Of a stretch of 64,000 nucleotides of DNA, positions 16,500-27,185 are shown piece by piece. The notes under the pieces were generated by a model. It was given only the letters and a program-made list of their open reading frames with translations, searched no databases and was not told where the DNA came from. Source of the DNA: CAWEWH01 sp963812775 (GTDB lineage: Bacteria; Pseudomonadota; Alphaproteobacteria; Rhizobiales; Beijerinckiaceae); assembly GCA_963812775.1 (NCBI GenBank), contig CAWEWH010000008.1:62001-126000 (forward strand), given 5' to 3'. Numbering within the stretch: the stretch's first letter is position 1; each line of letters begins with the position of its first letter. Position numbers and translations under genes: made by a program.

Positions 16500-17939
16500 A
16501 TGACGGCTCTTGCCTTTCCGCCCCCGAAGGCGGCGACCCTCGAGCGGCGCGCCGAGATCGTGGCGGCACTTGCCGCTCTCGTGCCGCCCGAGGCCCTGAT
16601 CGTCAGCGAGGATGAGCGCCGCGCCTTCGAGACCGATGGCTTCACCGCCTACCGGCGCATGCCGCTTGCCGTCGTGCTGCCCTCGACGACGGCCGAGGTC
16701 GCGGCGATCCTCAGATATTGCCACGCCAACGGTGTCGTCGTCGTGCCACGCGGCGCCGGCACTTCGCTGTCCGGCGGCGCCATTCCGCAGGAAGACGCCA
16801 TCGTGATCGGCATCGCCAAGATGAACCGCGTGCTTGCCGTCGACTTCGCCAATCGGACGGCCCGCGTCGAGGCGGGCATCACCAATCTCGCCATCTCGGG
16901 CGCCGTCGCACATGCGGGCTTCTTCTACGCGCCAGATCCCTCGAGCCAGCTCGCCTGCACCATCGCCGGCAACGTGGCGATGAATTCCGGCGGCGCCCAT
17001 TGCCTGAAATACGGCGTCACCACCAACAACCTCCTCGGCGTCACCATGGTGCTGGTCGACGGCACCGTGGTCGAGATCGGCAGCGAGGCCCTCGACAGCC
17101 CCGGCTACGATCTCCTCGGGCTGATCACCGGCTCGGAAGGCCAGCTCGGCATCGTCACCGAGGCCACGGTGCGCATTCTGCGCCAGGCCGAGGGCGCCCG
17201 CCCTGTGCTGCTCGGCTTCGACGACAGCGCCACGGCCGGCGCCTGCGTGGCCGCCATCATCGCGGCCGGCATCATTCCTGTCGCCATCGAGTTCATGGAT
17301 CGTCCGGCCATCAAGATCTGCGAGGATTTCGCCCATGCGGGCTATCCGCTCGATGTGGACGCCATGCTGATCGTCGAGGTGGAAGGCTCGCCGGCCGAGA
17401 TCGACGACATGCTGTCCCGTATCGTCGCCATCGCGGCGCCGTTCAAGCCGAAGACCGTGAAGGTGTCCCAGTCAGAAGCCGAGAGCGCCGCCATCTGGAA
17501 GGGCCGCAAGTCAGCCTTCGGCGCCATGGGACGCATCTCCGACTATCTGTGCATGGACGGCGTCATCCCCACCGGCCAGTTGCCGCTGGCGCTGACGCGC
17601 ATCGCCGACATCTGCGCCCGTCACGGCCTCGGAGTCGCCAACATCTTCCACGCCGGCGACGGTAATCTGCACCCGCTCATCACCTATGATGTGAACAAGC
17701 CGGGCGAGCTTGAGAAAGCCGAGGCGGCGGGCGCCGAGATCCTGAAGCTCTGTGTCGAACTGGGCGGCTGCCTCACCGGCGAGCACGGCGTCGGCATCGA
17801 GAAGCGCGACCTCATGCGCCATCAATTCGGCGAAGCCGATCTTGGCCAGCAGATGCGCGTGCGCGGCGTCTTCGATCCGCAATGGCTGCTCAATCCCGCA
17901 AAAGTGTTTCCCCTCGATGGCCGGACGCCGGCGCGGTGA
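16500..17939 (+). CDS. glcD: Glycolate oxidase FAD-linked subunit GlcD
   Basis: A 479-residue FAD-binding protein that oxidises glycolate to glyoxylate as part of the GlcDEF complex at the inner membrane. The PCMH-type FAD domain has VVPRGAGTSLSGGAIP (residues about 80-95) and ACTIAGNVAMNSGGAHCLKYG; the C-terminal FAD-oxidase domain ends with NIFHAGDGNLHP and LTGEHGVGIEKRD, the hallmark of this family. Length matches E. coli GlcD. It overlaps glcE at GTGA and is the first gene of a glcDEF operon. D-lactate dehydrogenases of similar design are excluded by the presence of glcE and glcF. Confidence 0.92.
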   Translation: MTALAFPPPKAATLERRAEIVAALAALVPPEALIVSEDERRAFETDGFTAYRRMPLAVVLPSTTAEVAAILRYCHANGVVVVPRGAGTSLSGGAIPQEDAIVIGIAKMNRVLAVDFANRTARVEAGITNLAISGAVAHAGFFYAPDPSSQLACTIAGNVAMNSGGAHCLKYGVTTNNLLGVTMVLVDGTVVEIGSEALDSPGYDLLGLITGSEGQLGIVTEATVRILRQAEGARPVLLGFDDSATAGACVAAIIAAGIIPVAIEFMDRPAIKICEDFAHAGYPLDVDAMLIVEVEGSPAEIDDMLSRIVAIAAPFKPKTVKVSQSEAESAAIWKGRKSAFGAMGRISDYLCMDGVIPTGQLPLALTRIADICARHGLGVANIFHAGDGNLHPLITYDVNKPGELEKAEAAGAEILKLCVELGGCLTGEHGVGIEKRDLMRHQFGEADLGQQMRVRGVFDPQWLLNPAKVFPLDGRTPAR

Positions 17940-19120
17940 AGGTGCTTCAGCCGACATCGGAGCTGGAAGCCGTCGCCATGATCACCGAGGCGGCCGCGCG
18001 TCGCATGCCGCTCTCCATCGCGTCGGGTGGCAGCAAGGCGAGCCTTGGCCGGCCGGCGCAAAGCGAGGCGACGCTCAGCGCAACGGGCCTGTCGGGCGTC
18101 ACGCTCTACGAGCCGGGCGAGCTGGTCATCGCCGCGGCTGCCGGCACGCCGCTCGCCGAGGTGGAGCGCACGCTCGCCGCGAGGGGCCAGGAACTGCCGT
18201 TCGAGCCCATGGATTGGCGTGCACTGCTCGGCCACGACGGTCCGCCGACCATCGGCGGCGTGGTGGCCAGCAACAGCGCCGGCCCGCGCCGCATTCAGGC
18301 CGGCTCCTGCCGCGATGGCTTGATCGGCGTCAGGTTCATCAATGGCCGCGGTGAGGCCGTGAAGTCGGGCGGCCGCGTCATGAAGAACGTCACCGGCCTC
18401 GACCTGGTGAAGGTCATGGCCGGTTCGTGGGGCACGCTCGGATTTCTCACCGCGGCGACGTTCAAGGTGCTGCCCAAGCCGGAGCAGGTCGCCACGCTCG
18501 TGCTTACCGGCCTTGACGATGCCCGCGCTGTCGAAGCCTTGACGTTGGCGCTGGCCTCGCCTTTCGAGGTGACGGGCGCCGCGCACCTGCCGGGCGCTGA
18601 CGCCGCGCCGGCCCGCACGCTGGTCCGTCTGCAGGGGTTCGAGGCTTCCGTCGCCTACCGGCTCGGTGAGCTGCAAAAGCATCTCGCCGCCTTCGGCGCG
18701 GTCGAGCGGATGCCGCGACGGGAAGCCGACGAGCTTTGGCGGAAGGTACGCGATGCGATGCCGCTTGCAGAGCCGCGCGCCGATGCGGTGTGGCGAATCT
18801 CGGTGGCGCCCACCAAGGGGCCGGCGGTTGTGGCGGCGGTCCGCCGGATATTTGCCGCGCGCTGGTTCTACGATTGGGGCGGCGGCCTCGTTTGGATCGC
18901 CGTTGCGGCCAGCCGCGATGCGGGCGCTTCCGTTGTCCGCGGCGCGGTGGCCGAGGCGAGAGGTCACGCGACGCTGGTCCGCGCGCCGGCCGAGGTGCGC
19001 GCCGTCGTCGATGTGTTCGAGCCGCTGGCGGAGCCGCTGATGCGGCTGAGCCGCGGCATCAAGGAGGCTTTCGATCCCGCCGGTATTTTCGAGCCCGGCC
19101 GCATGTATGCCGGGATCTAG
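17936..19120 (+). CDS. glcE: Glycolate oxidase FAD-binding subunit GlcE
   Basis: A protein of about 394 residues, read from the GTG that overlaps the glcD stop; an ATG at 17882 inside glcD would add 18 residues. It has the FAD-binding segment LSIASGGSKASLG and GHDGPPTIGGVVASNSAGPRR, then VMKNVTGLDLVKVMAGSWGTLGF, all typical of GlcE. GlcE is the second flavin-type subunit of glycolate oxidase. Order and spacing (overlap with glcD, two bases to glcF) show one translation-coupled operon. Confidence 0.9.
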   Translation: MKVLQPTSELEAVAMITEAAARRMPLSIASGGSKASLGRPAQSEATLSATGLSGVTLYEPGELVIAAAAGTPLAEVERTLAARGQELPFEPMDWRALLGHDGPPTIGGVVASNSAGPRRIQAGSCRDGLIGVRFINGRGEAVKSGGRVMKNVTGLDLVKVMAGSWGTLGFLTAATFKVLPKPEQVATLVLTGLDDARAVEALTLALASPFEVTGAAHLPGADAAPARTLVRLQGFEASVAYRLGELQKHLAAFGAVERMPRREADELWRKVRDAMPLAEPRADAVWRISVAPTKGPAVVAAVRRIFAARWFYDWGGGLVWIAVAASRDAGASVVRGAVAEARGHATLVRAPAEVRAVVDVFEPLAEPLMRLSRGIKEAFDPAGIFEPGRMYAGI

Positions 19121-19122
19121 CG

Positions 19123-20480
<1,358 letters not shown>

Positions 20481-20481
<1 letters not shown>

Positions 20482-20513
20482 AAAAACCGCGTGCGGCAAG
20501 GCCACACGCGGTT
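20481..20513 (-). terminator. Rho-independent terminator for the small lysine-rich gene
   Basis: Stem AACCGCGTG (20485-20493) pairs with CACGCGGTT (20505-20513); on the minus strand the stem is followed by a run of T (six A on the plus strand at 20481-20486). It lies downstream of the 24-residue gene on the minus strand and next to the glcF stop. Confidence 0.75.
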
Positions 20514-20591
20514 CGGCGAAAAGTCCGAAATCGAACCGGCGATGCCGGCACGAAAAAAGACTTGCGCGTCGCTTAGAGCGACGCCGGCGCC

Positions 20592-20666
20592 TTACTTCTT
20601 CTTCTTCTTGGCGGTCTTCTTCTTCGTAGCCTTCTTCGCGGTCTTCTTTTTCGCAGCTTTAGCCAT
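20592..20666 (-). CDS. 24-residue lysine-rich peptide
   Basis: A tiny ORF encoding a 24-residue peptide made almost only of Lys, Ala and Thr in AKKKTAKK-type units, with five Lys at the end. It begins with ATG eight bases after GGAGAG and is followed by a good terminator about 80 bases downstream, so it looks like a real transcription unit. Peptides of this composition resemble the C-terminal tail of histone H1 and of bacterial histone-like proteins and would bind nucleic acid or another polyanion. No function is known to me for this short form; similar ORFs occur in rhizobial genomes. Confidence 0.6.
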   Translation of the reverse strand: MAKAAKKKTAKKATKKKTAKKKKK

Positions 20667-21503
20667 GTTGAGCTCTCTCCAATGGTTTCGAGATTGCGAA
20701 CAGGAGCTTGATCGAGCGGACAGCGCGAGCGACGGGCGTCGCTTCGGGGTCCGGTCGATGCCGTTGCCTCAAGTCCGGCCCCGCAGCTTGCGGGCCCGAG
20801 ATAACGACAACGACGACGCCAACAATTTCTCCTTCAGCTCCTGCCAGCCATTCGCGGTTGTGCGAACATTGGTAAATTAACACATATGGCATGAATATCC
20901 AAATCACCCTGCAAGGAAGCCAAGGCTTCCGAGGGGCAATGACTTGTCAACGAACGCGTTCATCAAGTATTAAATTGGCTGTTATTGCGCCGAACACTTT
21001 GTCAAGCACAGAATAGTACGATGAAATACTTGCGCCTTGCAGCAACGATTGGCTGACCCGCAACTGCTAGAGGCATCGACATCGCGAATCACAAAATGTG
21101 GGGCAGTATTTTGTCATAACAGGGCACATATTTACTGCGGATTCGACCATCGCTCCCGCCCCGAGACGACGCGCGCGAAGTATAAATTCTTTGCAACGAA
21201 CCTGCTGTGGACAAGTGCGAGGATCGTTTTTGCGCGCGTCGTCGTGTCGTCGCGTCGACAAAGAATCGCATCAGCGCTGATTCGCAAGGCGCGTCGTCAC
21301 GACGCGATCACGCGCACAACGTCATCGCGCGGCGTCCATCACGTTCGAAGATGTGTCGGTCGCCCGCAGCGCGTGTCGCTCTCTGCCTCCGTCGCGCCTT
21401 GCCGCCGCGAGACGCGTGGCGGGATGACAAAGCCGAGGTGCCTTCCTATGTCGTATCGGGAGCGACGGCCGGTGCCGCCGGCATGAACGAGGAGGGATGG
21501 CCC
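20667..21503. other. Long intergenic region, partly AT-rich
   Basis: No convincing gene. The stretch 20870-21140 is clearly more AT-rich than the rest of the window and contains the palindrome GAACGCGTTC near 20955. The part next to DUF2076 (21160-21400) is rich in CGTCGT-like repeats and has the inverted repeat GCGTCGT-C-ACGACGC at 21291. It may hold the promoters of the minus-strand small gene and of the DUF2076 gene, or a small RNA; I cannot show either. Confidence 0.4.
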
Positions 21504-22193
21504 ATGAATTCGCAGGAACGCGACGTCATCAGCGGCATCTTCGAGCGCTTGAGGTCGGTCGCCGACGCACCGCGCGATCCGGAAGCGGAGCGCTTCATCG
21601 CCGAGCTCGTGGCGCGCCAACCCTACGCGCCTTACGCCATGGCCCAAGCCATCTACGTCCAGGAGCAGGCGCTCAAGGAGCTCAACGACAAGGTGCGCGA
21701 TCTGGAAGCGCAGCTGAAGGCGGCAGGCGGCGGCGAGCAGCGCGGCTTCCTGGGCTCCTTGTTCGGGGCCGGGACATCGGAGCAGGCGCCGACGCCGGCG
21801 CAAACCTCGCGCACCAGCGTGCCGCAAGCCGGCATGGGCACCGCTCCGCAATACGGATCGGCTCCAGGCTCGAGCGTGCCGCAACAATTCCCGCCCGTCG
21901 ATCAGCCGGCCGGTGGTGGCGGGTTTCTGCAGGGCGCGTTGGCGGCTGCTGCCGGCGTAGCCGGCGGTGCCCTGCTCTATCAGGGATTGAAGGGGTTGCT
22001 CGGCGGCGGCGACGAGCAGCGCGCTGCCCATCGTTTCGGCGACACCGGACGGGCGAGCGATGATCGGGCAAGCGGTTTCGGCGATCCCGACAATTTCCTG
22101 CGCAATGCCTCGCATGCGCACGACGGCGAGGACAACGGCGGCAGCGATGACAGCCTCGACTTCGACCTGGGCGGCGACGACGACCTAGCTTGA
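21504..22193 (+). CDS. DUF2076 domain-containing protein
   Basis: A 229-residue protein from the ATG that follows GGAGGGATGG. The N-terminus (MNSQERDVISGIFERLRSV) and the PYAMAQAIYVQEQALKELN helix are diagnostic for DUF2076. It continues with a short coiled coil (LNDKVRDLEAQLKAAGG), a Pro/Ser/Gln-rich linker, a glycine-alanine hydrophobic segment (GFLQGALAAAAGVAGGALLY, near residue 145) and an acidic tail rich in Asp. The family is periplasmic or membrane-associated in proteobacteria and has no settled function. It is a single gene with its own upstream region. Confidence 0.85.
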   Translation: MNSQERDVISGIFERLRSVADAPRDPEAERFIAELVARQPYAPYAMAQAIYVQEQALKELNDKVRDLEAQLKAAGGGEQRGFLGSLFGAGTSEQAPTPAQTSRTSVPQAGMGTAPQYGSAPGSSVPQQFPPVDQPAGGGGFLQGALAAAAGVAGGALLYQGLKGLLGGGDEQRAAHRFGDTGRASDDRASGFGDPDNFLRNASHAHDGEDNGGSDDSLDFDLGGDDDLA

Positions 22194-22267
22194 TCGAACG
22201 AACGACGGCCGGCGGGCCACAGAGCGCCTCGCGCTCCTCCCTTCTCGGTCAGCCGTCCTCCGTCGTC

Positions 22268-23005
22268 CTATGTGACGACCACCTTGGTGCCGACCTTGAC
22301 GCGCTCATAGAGATCGAGCACGTCGTCGTTGAGCATGCGAATGCAGCCCGACGAGACGTTCTGGCCGATCGTGTGCGGCTCATTGGTGCCGTGGATGCGG
22401 TAGAGCGATGAGCCGAGATAGAGCGCGCGGGCGCCGAGCGGATTGTCGGGACCCCCCGCCATGTGGAGCGGCAGATCCGGGCGTCGCTTGCGCATCTCCG
22501 CCGGTGGCCGCCAATCGGGCCATTCGCGCTTCATGCTGACCGACTGCACGCCGCGCCAAGTGAAGCCTTCGCGGCCGACGCCGATGCCATAGCGGATGGC
22601 CTGTCCGCCACCTTGCACGAGGTAGAGAAATTTGTTGTCGGTGTCGATCACGATGGTGCCGGCGCCTTCCTTGCCGGCATAGGCGACCGATTGGCGGCGA
22701 AAGTGCGCGGGAATCTCGCGGACCGCCGGGAGCAGCTCGTTCGTCGGCTGACGTGCGGCATGGGCGTGGCGGCCGAAGGGATCGGAGCCAGGCGCGTTGA
22801 ACCCCGGCGGGCCAAAGCCGCCGCGATGGAAGGGGCCGGGGCCGGGATCGCGGCCCGTCATGAGCATCTCGATGAAGCCGCCGCCGAAATCGCCGGCCGC
22901 GGCGTGCTGGCGGGAGCCTGCCGGACCTGGCTCGGCATTGGCCGTCGGTGAACCCAACGCCGACAAGACGAGAATGGCGACTGAGATGAGGGTGATGTGT
23001 TTCAT
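22268..23005 (-). CDS. L,D-transpeptidase (YkuD domain)
   Basis: A 245-residue secreted protein. A Sec signal peptide (MKHITLISVAILVLSALGS, cleavage near ANA) is followed by a Gly/Pro-rich linker and a C-terminal YkuD domain. The catalytic motif is HGTNEPHTIGQNVSSGCIRM with the active Cys; the residue before Gly is Ser rather than His, a common alphaproteobacterial variant. These enzymes make 3-3 cross-links in peptidoglycan or attach lipoproteins to it. Start chosen at the signal-peptide Met. It is a lone gene, convergent with DUF2076. Confidence 0.9.
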   Translation of the reverse strand: MKHITLISVAILVLSALGSPTANAEPGPAGSRQHAAAGDFGGGFIEMLMTGRDPGPGPFHRGGFGPPGFNAPGSDPFGRHAHAARQPTNELLPAVREIPAHFRRQSVAYAGKEGAGTIVIDTDNKFLYLVQGGGQAIRYGIGVGREGFTWRGVQSVSMKREWPDWRPPAEMRKRRPDLPLHMAGGPDNPLGARALYLGSSLYRIHGTNEPHTIGQNVSSGCIRMLNDDVLDLYERVKVGTKVVVT

Positions 23006-23276
23006 GTCCGACCTACGCAACTGCGTCGACAACTGGTCGCCACCTTGCCGGAGGGGGACAATCAAATGGTGAATTGAACGTAGGGATCGCCGCGCAAAGC
23101 CCTGGCGTGCCGGAAACCTCCGATTATGGTTATCGGGCTCTGAGCATTCATCGTTAAGCCCTCGTTAAGTCGCTTATTGAGTGCGTAAGGGCGTCGCTTC
23201 GTGCGATTACGGCTGACATATTTAGTTTATGTCAAAGTTTTCCCACCACGATAGCGTCTCCTGCGGAACTGCACCC

Positions 23277-24042
23277 ATGACGACGAGCCGGACTGCCTAT
23301 CGCATCGAAAGAATGGACGGGCTCCTGAAGCCTGCCGCTTCGGCGCACCAACTCGGCAAGATGAACGGGGCGACCGATCCGCGTCTCGATGCGGTCATCG
23401 CCGGCCTGCAGGAGTTGAAGCAGCTTATCGGTCCGGCGCAGCGCCAGGCGACGGACGTCATCGAAGCCTACCGGACCCAGCTCCAGGAGATATTCGAGCT
23501 CAAGCTTGAGTTCGATCGCATGAAGGAGGCGATCGAAAGCACAAAGGCCCAGCTCGCCGCCATCCGTCGCCTGGAGAGCGAAGGACGCGGCATGCGCCGG
23601 GTCAACAGCGAGCTCGACGAGGTCGTCGTCGACACGGAACGGGCGACAACGTCCATCCTGTCGGCGACCGAGGCGATCGAGGCGCAGGTGCGGTCCCTCC
23701 GCGCTGGCATGGGCGACGCAACCGACCAGGCGCGCGCCGACATCGTGCTGCAGAAGGTGGTTGAGCTCTACGAGTTCGTGCAATTTTCATGACGTGACCG
23801 GGCAGCGCATCGCCAAGATCGTCGGCGTGCTCATATTTCTCGAGGAACGGCTGCAGACGGTGATCGATGCGTGGGCCGGGCTCGATGCCTTCCGCGGATT
23901 TCAGAACGTCGCGCCCGCAGCCGCCCTCGTCGCGGCTCCCGTCGTCCCAGGCCCGAAGCACGAGGAACTGCTGCACGGACCGCGCTTGGCCATCGACAGC
24001 GGGCATGCCTCCCAGGACGACATCGACGCGATGTTCGGCTGA
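23277..24042 (+). pseudogene. cheZ: Protein phosphatase CheZ, frameshifted
   Basis: CheZ removes the phosphate from CheY-P in chemotaxis. The first frame gives the long helical part (LQELKQLIGPAQRQATDVIEAY to LQKVVELYEF) and stops at 23792. The catalytic segment with the essential Gln, CNFHDVTGQRIAKIVGVL, and the C-terminal CheY-binding tail SQDDIDAMFG follow in the next frame to 24042. Deleting one T at 23775-23776 joins them as YESCNFHDVTGQR. Thus one inserted base disrupts an otherwise normal gene of about 255 residues. An upstream ATG at 23229 is a less likely start. The partner CheY is at 61.5 kb. Confidence 0.8.
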
Positions 24043-24092
24043 CCTGAATTGGGCTCGAGAAAATTCGATGCCCTGGCGACGTCCCAAAACGT

Positions 24093-25538
24093 CTAGGCGG
24101 CGCGCTCGGCTCGGCCGGGCCCCAGACGCCTGCGCAGCTCATCGCGCAGTCCGGCGACGTTGAAGGCCGCCACGATCAGCGCGAAGATGGCGACGCCCGC
24201 CACAATCAGCAACGGCAAGACCAGCACTGCCGGCTCATGATGACGGAAGGGAGCGAGCGCCCCCATCATCACCGCCGCCGCGCCCACGATTATGGCAACG
24301 TCGCGCAGCGGCAGGGAGAAACGCGTGCGCAGACTAGCCAGCGTGAACAAGGTGGCGAGCGCCGCCAGCATGGCGCCGCTCTGCGCCAGCGCGAAGCCGT
24401 CCGCTCCGAAGCGCGGCGGCAGCGCGACGGCGAGGGCGGCGTTGACGGCAAGGCCGACCAACGAGGCCGCTACCGCCGGCCCGGTGCCTTTGGCCAGTTG
24501 GAAGACGGGGTTCAGCGCATACTGGATGATCGCAAAGGCGAATAGACCGGGCATGAGAAGGGTCGTGTAGGTCGCGAAGGATCCACGAAACGCTGCCGGC
24601 ACGATCACCGCTTCGAACGACGGCAGAACGAGCCAATAGCCCGCCGCGGTTGGCAGCAGAAAGGCGAGGACCACGACGGCGTTGCGATTGATCTGATGCT
24701 CAGCCTTTTCCCGGCCATGCAACTCGTCGGTCCTGACCGCGATCTGGAACAACAGGATATCGAGGGCCGAGCCGGCGACGGCGAACATCCTGACGCCGAG
24801 ATCGGCCGCCAGCGAGAAGCGACCCGCCTCGGCATAGCCATAGAGAGCGGCCACCGCCGTGCGATTGATGAACGGCAAGAGCGTGTAGATCGTCACCGCG
24901 ACGACGATGGGCATGCCGTAGCGCAGGAAGGTGAGCGCCAGCCGAGCGTCGGCGCTGCGCCACATGTTGCGCCCCGTCGACCCGTCATCGGCGAGCGCCC
25001 GTCGCGTGACCAGGAGGGCGGCGGCGACGCTGAGACACGTGCCGACAAGCACGATGCTCGCGCTCTGGAACAGGAAGGCCCCGCCGACCATCAGAACGAA
25101 GGCCATCACATTCTTGACGATGACGATGAGCGCGTAGACGCGCTCCTGGAAGCGGGCACGCGCCAAGGCGGCGTGGTAGTCGAAAAGACCGCTGCATACG
25201 CCGGCGCCCGTCGCCGCGGCCGCCAGTGCCGCCGGCAGGCGGAAATCCACCCCTGCCACGATGGCGACCGCGAGCAGCGACACGAGGCCGAGGGAGATCG
25301 ACGCCACCAACGTATCGAGCGTGGCACGCACCCTCGGCTCTTCGCGGCCGGTGCGCTCCGAGTAGAACCGCGCCGCCGAGAGCCGCAACCAATCGAGAAA
25401 TGTCGCGTTCAAGACGGTCGCAATAGCTGCCGCAATCGCGTAGCGGCCGAACTCCTCGGGTCCCAGGAACTTGGCGACCAGCAGGCCGAGCACGAAGTTG
25501 AGCCCGGCATTGATGAAGAAGGTGAGGACGATGGTCAT
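24093..25538 (-). CDS. Oligosaccharide flippase family (Wzx-like) membrane protein
   Basis: A protein of about 481 residues with 12-14 predicted transmembrane helices and the MATE/Wzx-type opening FFINAGLNFVLGLLVAKFLGPEEFGRYA. The middle has LRYGMPIVVAVTIYTLLPFINRTAVAALYG, typical of polysaccharide exporters. It would move lipid-linked sugars across the inner membrane. It is isolated here, with no glycosyltransferase cluster beside it. The ATG at 25538 is chosen; a GTG nine codons earlier is possible. Confidence 0.85.
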   Translation of the reverse strand: MTIVLTFFINAGLNFVLGLLVAKFLGPEEFGRYAIAAAIATVLNATFLDWLRLSAARFYSERTGREEPRVRATLDTLVASISLGLVSLLAVAIVAGVDFRLPAALAAAATGAGVCSGLFDYHAALARARFQERVYALIVIVKNVMAFVLMVGGAFLFQSASIVLVGTCLSVAAALLVTRRALADDGSTGRNMWRSADARLALTFLRYGMPIVVAVTIYTLLPFINRTAVAALYGYAEAGRFSLAADLGVRMFAVAGSALDILLFQIAVRTDELHGREKAEHQINRNAVVVLAFLLPTAAGYWLVLPSFEAVIVPAAFRGSFATYTTLLMPGLFAFAIIQYALNPVFQLAKGTGPAVAASLVGLAVNAALAVALPPRFGADGFALAQSGAMLAALATLFTLASLRTRFSLPLRDVAIIVGAAAVMMGALAPFRHHEPAVLVLPLLIVAGVAIFALIVAAFNVAGLRDELRRRLGPGRAERAA

Positions 25539-25787
25539 GACGGCGCGCCGCCCCGACGGGCACACGGCCCCGAAAAGTGTGCACGGCTTCCGGACGGCAT
25601 CATGCGCAAATCAAAGGGCTAGAGGACGATTGCAATTCTTAGTCGCCTCGTCCTCTAGCGCATCGGGCCAAACAATGTCTTACGATGTCGGGCCACTGTC
25701 TTCGCCATTATCCATGTTCATCAAGCCTGTTTCGTTGGCCAACGGCCCGGCCGGGCCGCTTCTGCGGCCGGTGACGGCGCTTCTCCT

Positions 25788-26639
25788 ATGAGTGAGGACA
25801 GGAGCGGCGCCGTCGTGCGCGCTATCCTGGCCATCGCCGTTCTCTCGGCGATGGACGCGATCGTCAAGGATGTCTCCTTGCGCTATCCGACGTTTCAGGT
25901 TGCCTTCATGCGCTTCGCGCTTGGCGGCCTGTGCGTGGTTGGCTGGGCCGCTTGGCAGCGGCCCGGATGGCCATCGCGCGAAACGATGATTGCCAATTCG
26001 CTCCGCAGCCTGCTCGTCGTGGTCACCGGGACGGCGTTCTTTTATTCCCTCGCGCGGCTGCCCATGGCCGAGGCCTTCGCGCTTTCCTTCCTGGCGCCGA
26101 TCTTCATGGCGGTCCTTGCGGTTCTGGCGCTCGGCGAGCGGCTCGACCGCCGCATCGTCGGCGGCTTGGCGGCCGGCCTCGCCGGCATGCTCGTCATGGT
26201 GGTTGCACCAGGAGCCTCGCCGGCGGAGCGCGCGTGGGACGGCATCGCCGCAGCATTGCTCTGCGCGCTGACCTACGCTGTCTCCATGGTGCTGCTCAGG
26301 GCGCGGGCGACGCGCGACCGCATCGAGATCATCTTGCTGTTTCAGACCGTCGGCCCGGCCCTCATCATGGCTCTGCCGGCCGCCAGCGTGTGGATGCCCC
26401 TTCAAGCCGCGGACCTGCCGCCGTTTGTGGCCATCGGCATCATGGGAACGACAGGCCAGATCCTCTTCGCCCAGGCCTTCGCGCGCGCCCCCGCTTCGGC
26501 GCTGGCGCCGCTCGAATACACCTCGCTCGTTTGGGCGGTGGCGTTCGGCTACGGGTTCTTCGGCGAAGTGCCGAGCGTCGCGATGTTCGCCGGTTCAGCG
26601 CTCATTATCGCCGGCTCGTTTCTCGCGGCGCGGCGCTGA
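25788..26639 (+). CDS. DMT superfamily transporter (EamA family)
   Basis: A 283-residue inner-membrane protein with ten hydrophobic helices arranged as two EamA repeats (first around AMDAIVKDVSLRYPTFQVAFMRF, second around DGIAAALLCALTYAVSMVLLRA). Such drug/metabolite transporters export amino acids, nucleobases or other small molecules; the substrate cannot be told. It is convergent with the thioesterase gene. Confidence 0.88.
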   Translation: MSEDRSGAVVRAILAIAVLSAMDAIVKDVSLRYPTFQVAFMRFALGGLCVVGWAAWQRPGWPSRETMIANSLRSLLVVVTGTAFFYSLARLPMAEAFALSFLAPIFMAVLAVLALGERLDRRIVGGLAAGLAGMLVMVVAPGASPAERAWDGIAAALLCALTYAVSMVLLRARATRDRIEIILLFQTVGPALIMALPAASVWMPLQAADLPPFVAIGIMGTTGQILFAQAFARAPASALAPLEYTSLVWAVAFGYGFFGEVPSVAMFAGSALIIAGSFLAARR

Positions 26640-26643
26640 ACCA

Positions 26644-27126
26644 TCAGCGGCCCTTGCCGAGCGTCATGATCATGCAGGTCTCGGTGCCATGCGCGAGGAG
26701 CTTGCCGTTGGCATCGAGGAGGCGACCTTCGGAGGTGGCGATGGTCTGGCCGCGATGGATGACGACACCCTCGCAGCGCACCTTGCCGGTGCTCGGCAGG
26801 ATCGGCCGCACCATGTTCACCTTCATCTCCACCGTCGTGTAGGCTTGGCGAGCCTCGAGCGTCGTGTGCACGGCGCAGCCCATGGCTGAGTTGAGGATGG
26901 CGCCGGTCCAGCCGCCGTGCACCGTGCCGAGGGGGTTGAGGAAGGCGGCTGACGGCACGCCTTCAAACACCACCTTCCCGACCTCCGCCTCGACGAGGTA
27001 GATGCTGGTCGTCTGGCTGAAGGGCGGGTTGGGATGCCGGCGCTCGATCAGGCCCCGCAGCAGATCGATGCCCTTTTCGGTGAGCAGGACCTCGCGCGGC
27101 ACGACGCCGTGGTTCAGCGCATCCAT
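26644..27126 (-). CDS. PaaI-family hotdog thioesterase
   Basis: A 160-residue single hotdog-fold protein. The start ATG follows GGAGG at five bases. NPLGTVHGGWTGAILNSAMGCAVHT is the PaaI signature with the HGG that positions the substrate thioester. PaaI-type enzymes hydrolyse hydroxyphenylacetyl-CoA or related acyl-CoAs. The gene lies 60 bases downstream of a MarR regulator on the same strand, and a 14-bp palindrome sits 12 bases before its start codon, so it is likely under separate control by that or another regulator. Confidence 0.88.
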   Translation of the reverse strand: MDALNHGVVPREVLLTEKGIDLLRGLIERRHPNPPFSQTTSIYLVEAEVGKVVFEGVPSAAFLNPLGTVHGGWTGAILNSAMGCAVHTTLEARQAYTTVEMKVNMVRPILPSTGKVRCEGVVIHRGQTIATSEGRLLDANGKLLAHGTETCMIMTLGKGR

Positions 27127-27138
27127 TGCGGCCTCCAA

Positions 27139-27152
27139 TGTGTAGATACACA
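27139..27152. promoter_or_regulatory. Candidate operator palindrome upstream of the thioesterase gene
   Basis: Perfect inverted repeat TGTGTA-GA-TACACA between the MarR regulator gene and the thioesterase gene, immediately before the ribosome-binding site of the latter. MarR proteins bind such short palindromes, so this is a candidate target of the neighbouring regulator. Confidence 0.5.
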
Positions 27153-27185
27153 CCTAGGAAGAGGCCGCCAAGCCGTCAAGGCGGA

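Noticed and set aside
20491..20880. Plus-strand ORF with a Phe-rich stretch, possible membrane protein
   Set aside because: The Phe run is the antisense of the Lys codons of the small peptide gene; the minus strand has the ribosome-binding site and terminator.
21037..21486. ORFs in the CGTCGT-rich region before the DUF2076 gene
   Set aside because: No ribosome-binding site, low-complexity Arg/Ser composition, and the DUF2076 start is clearly at 21504.
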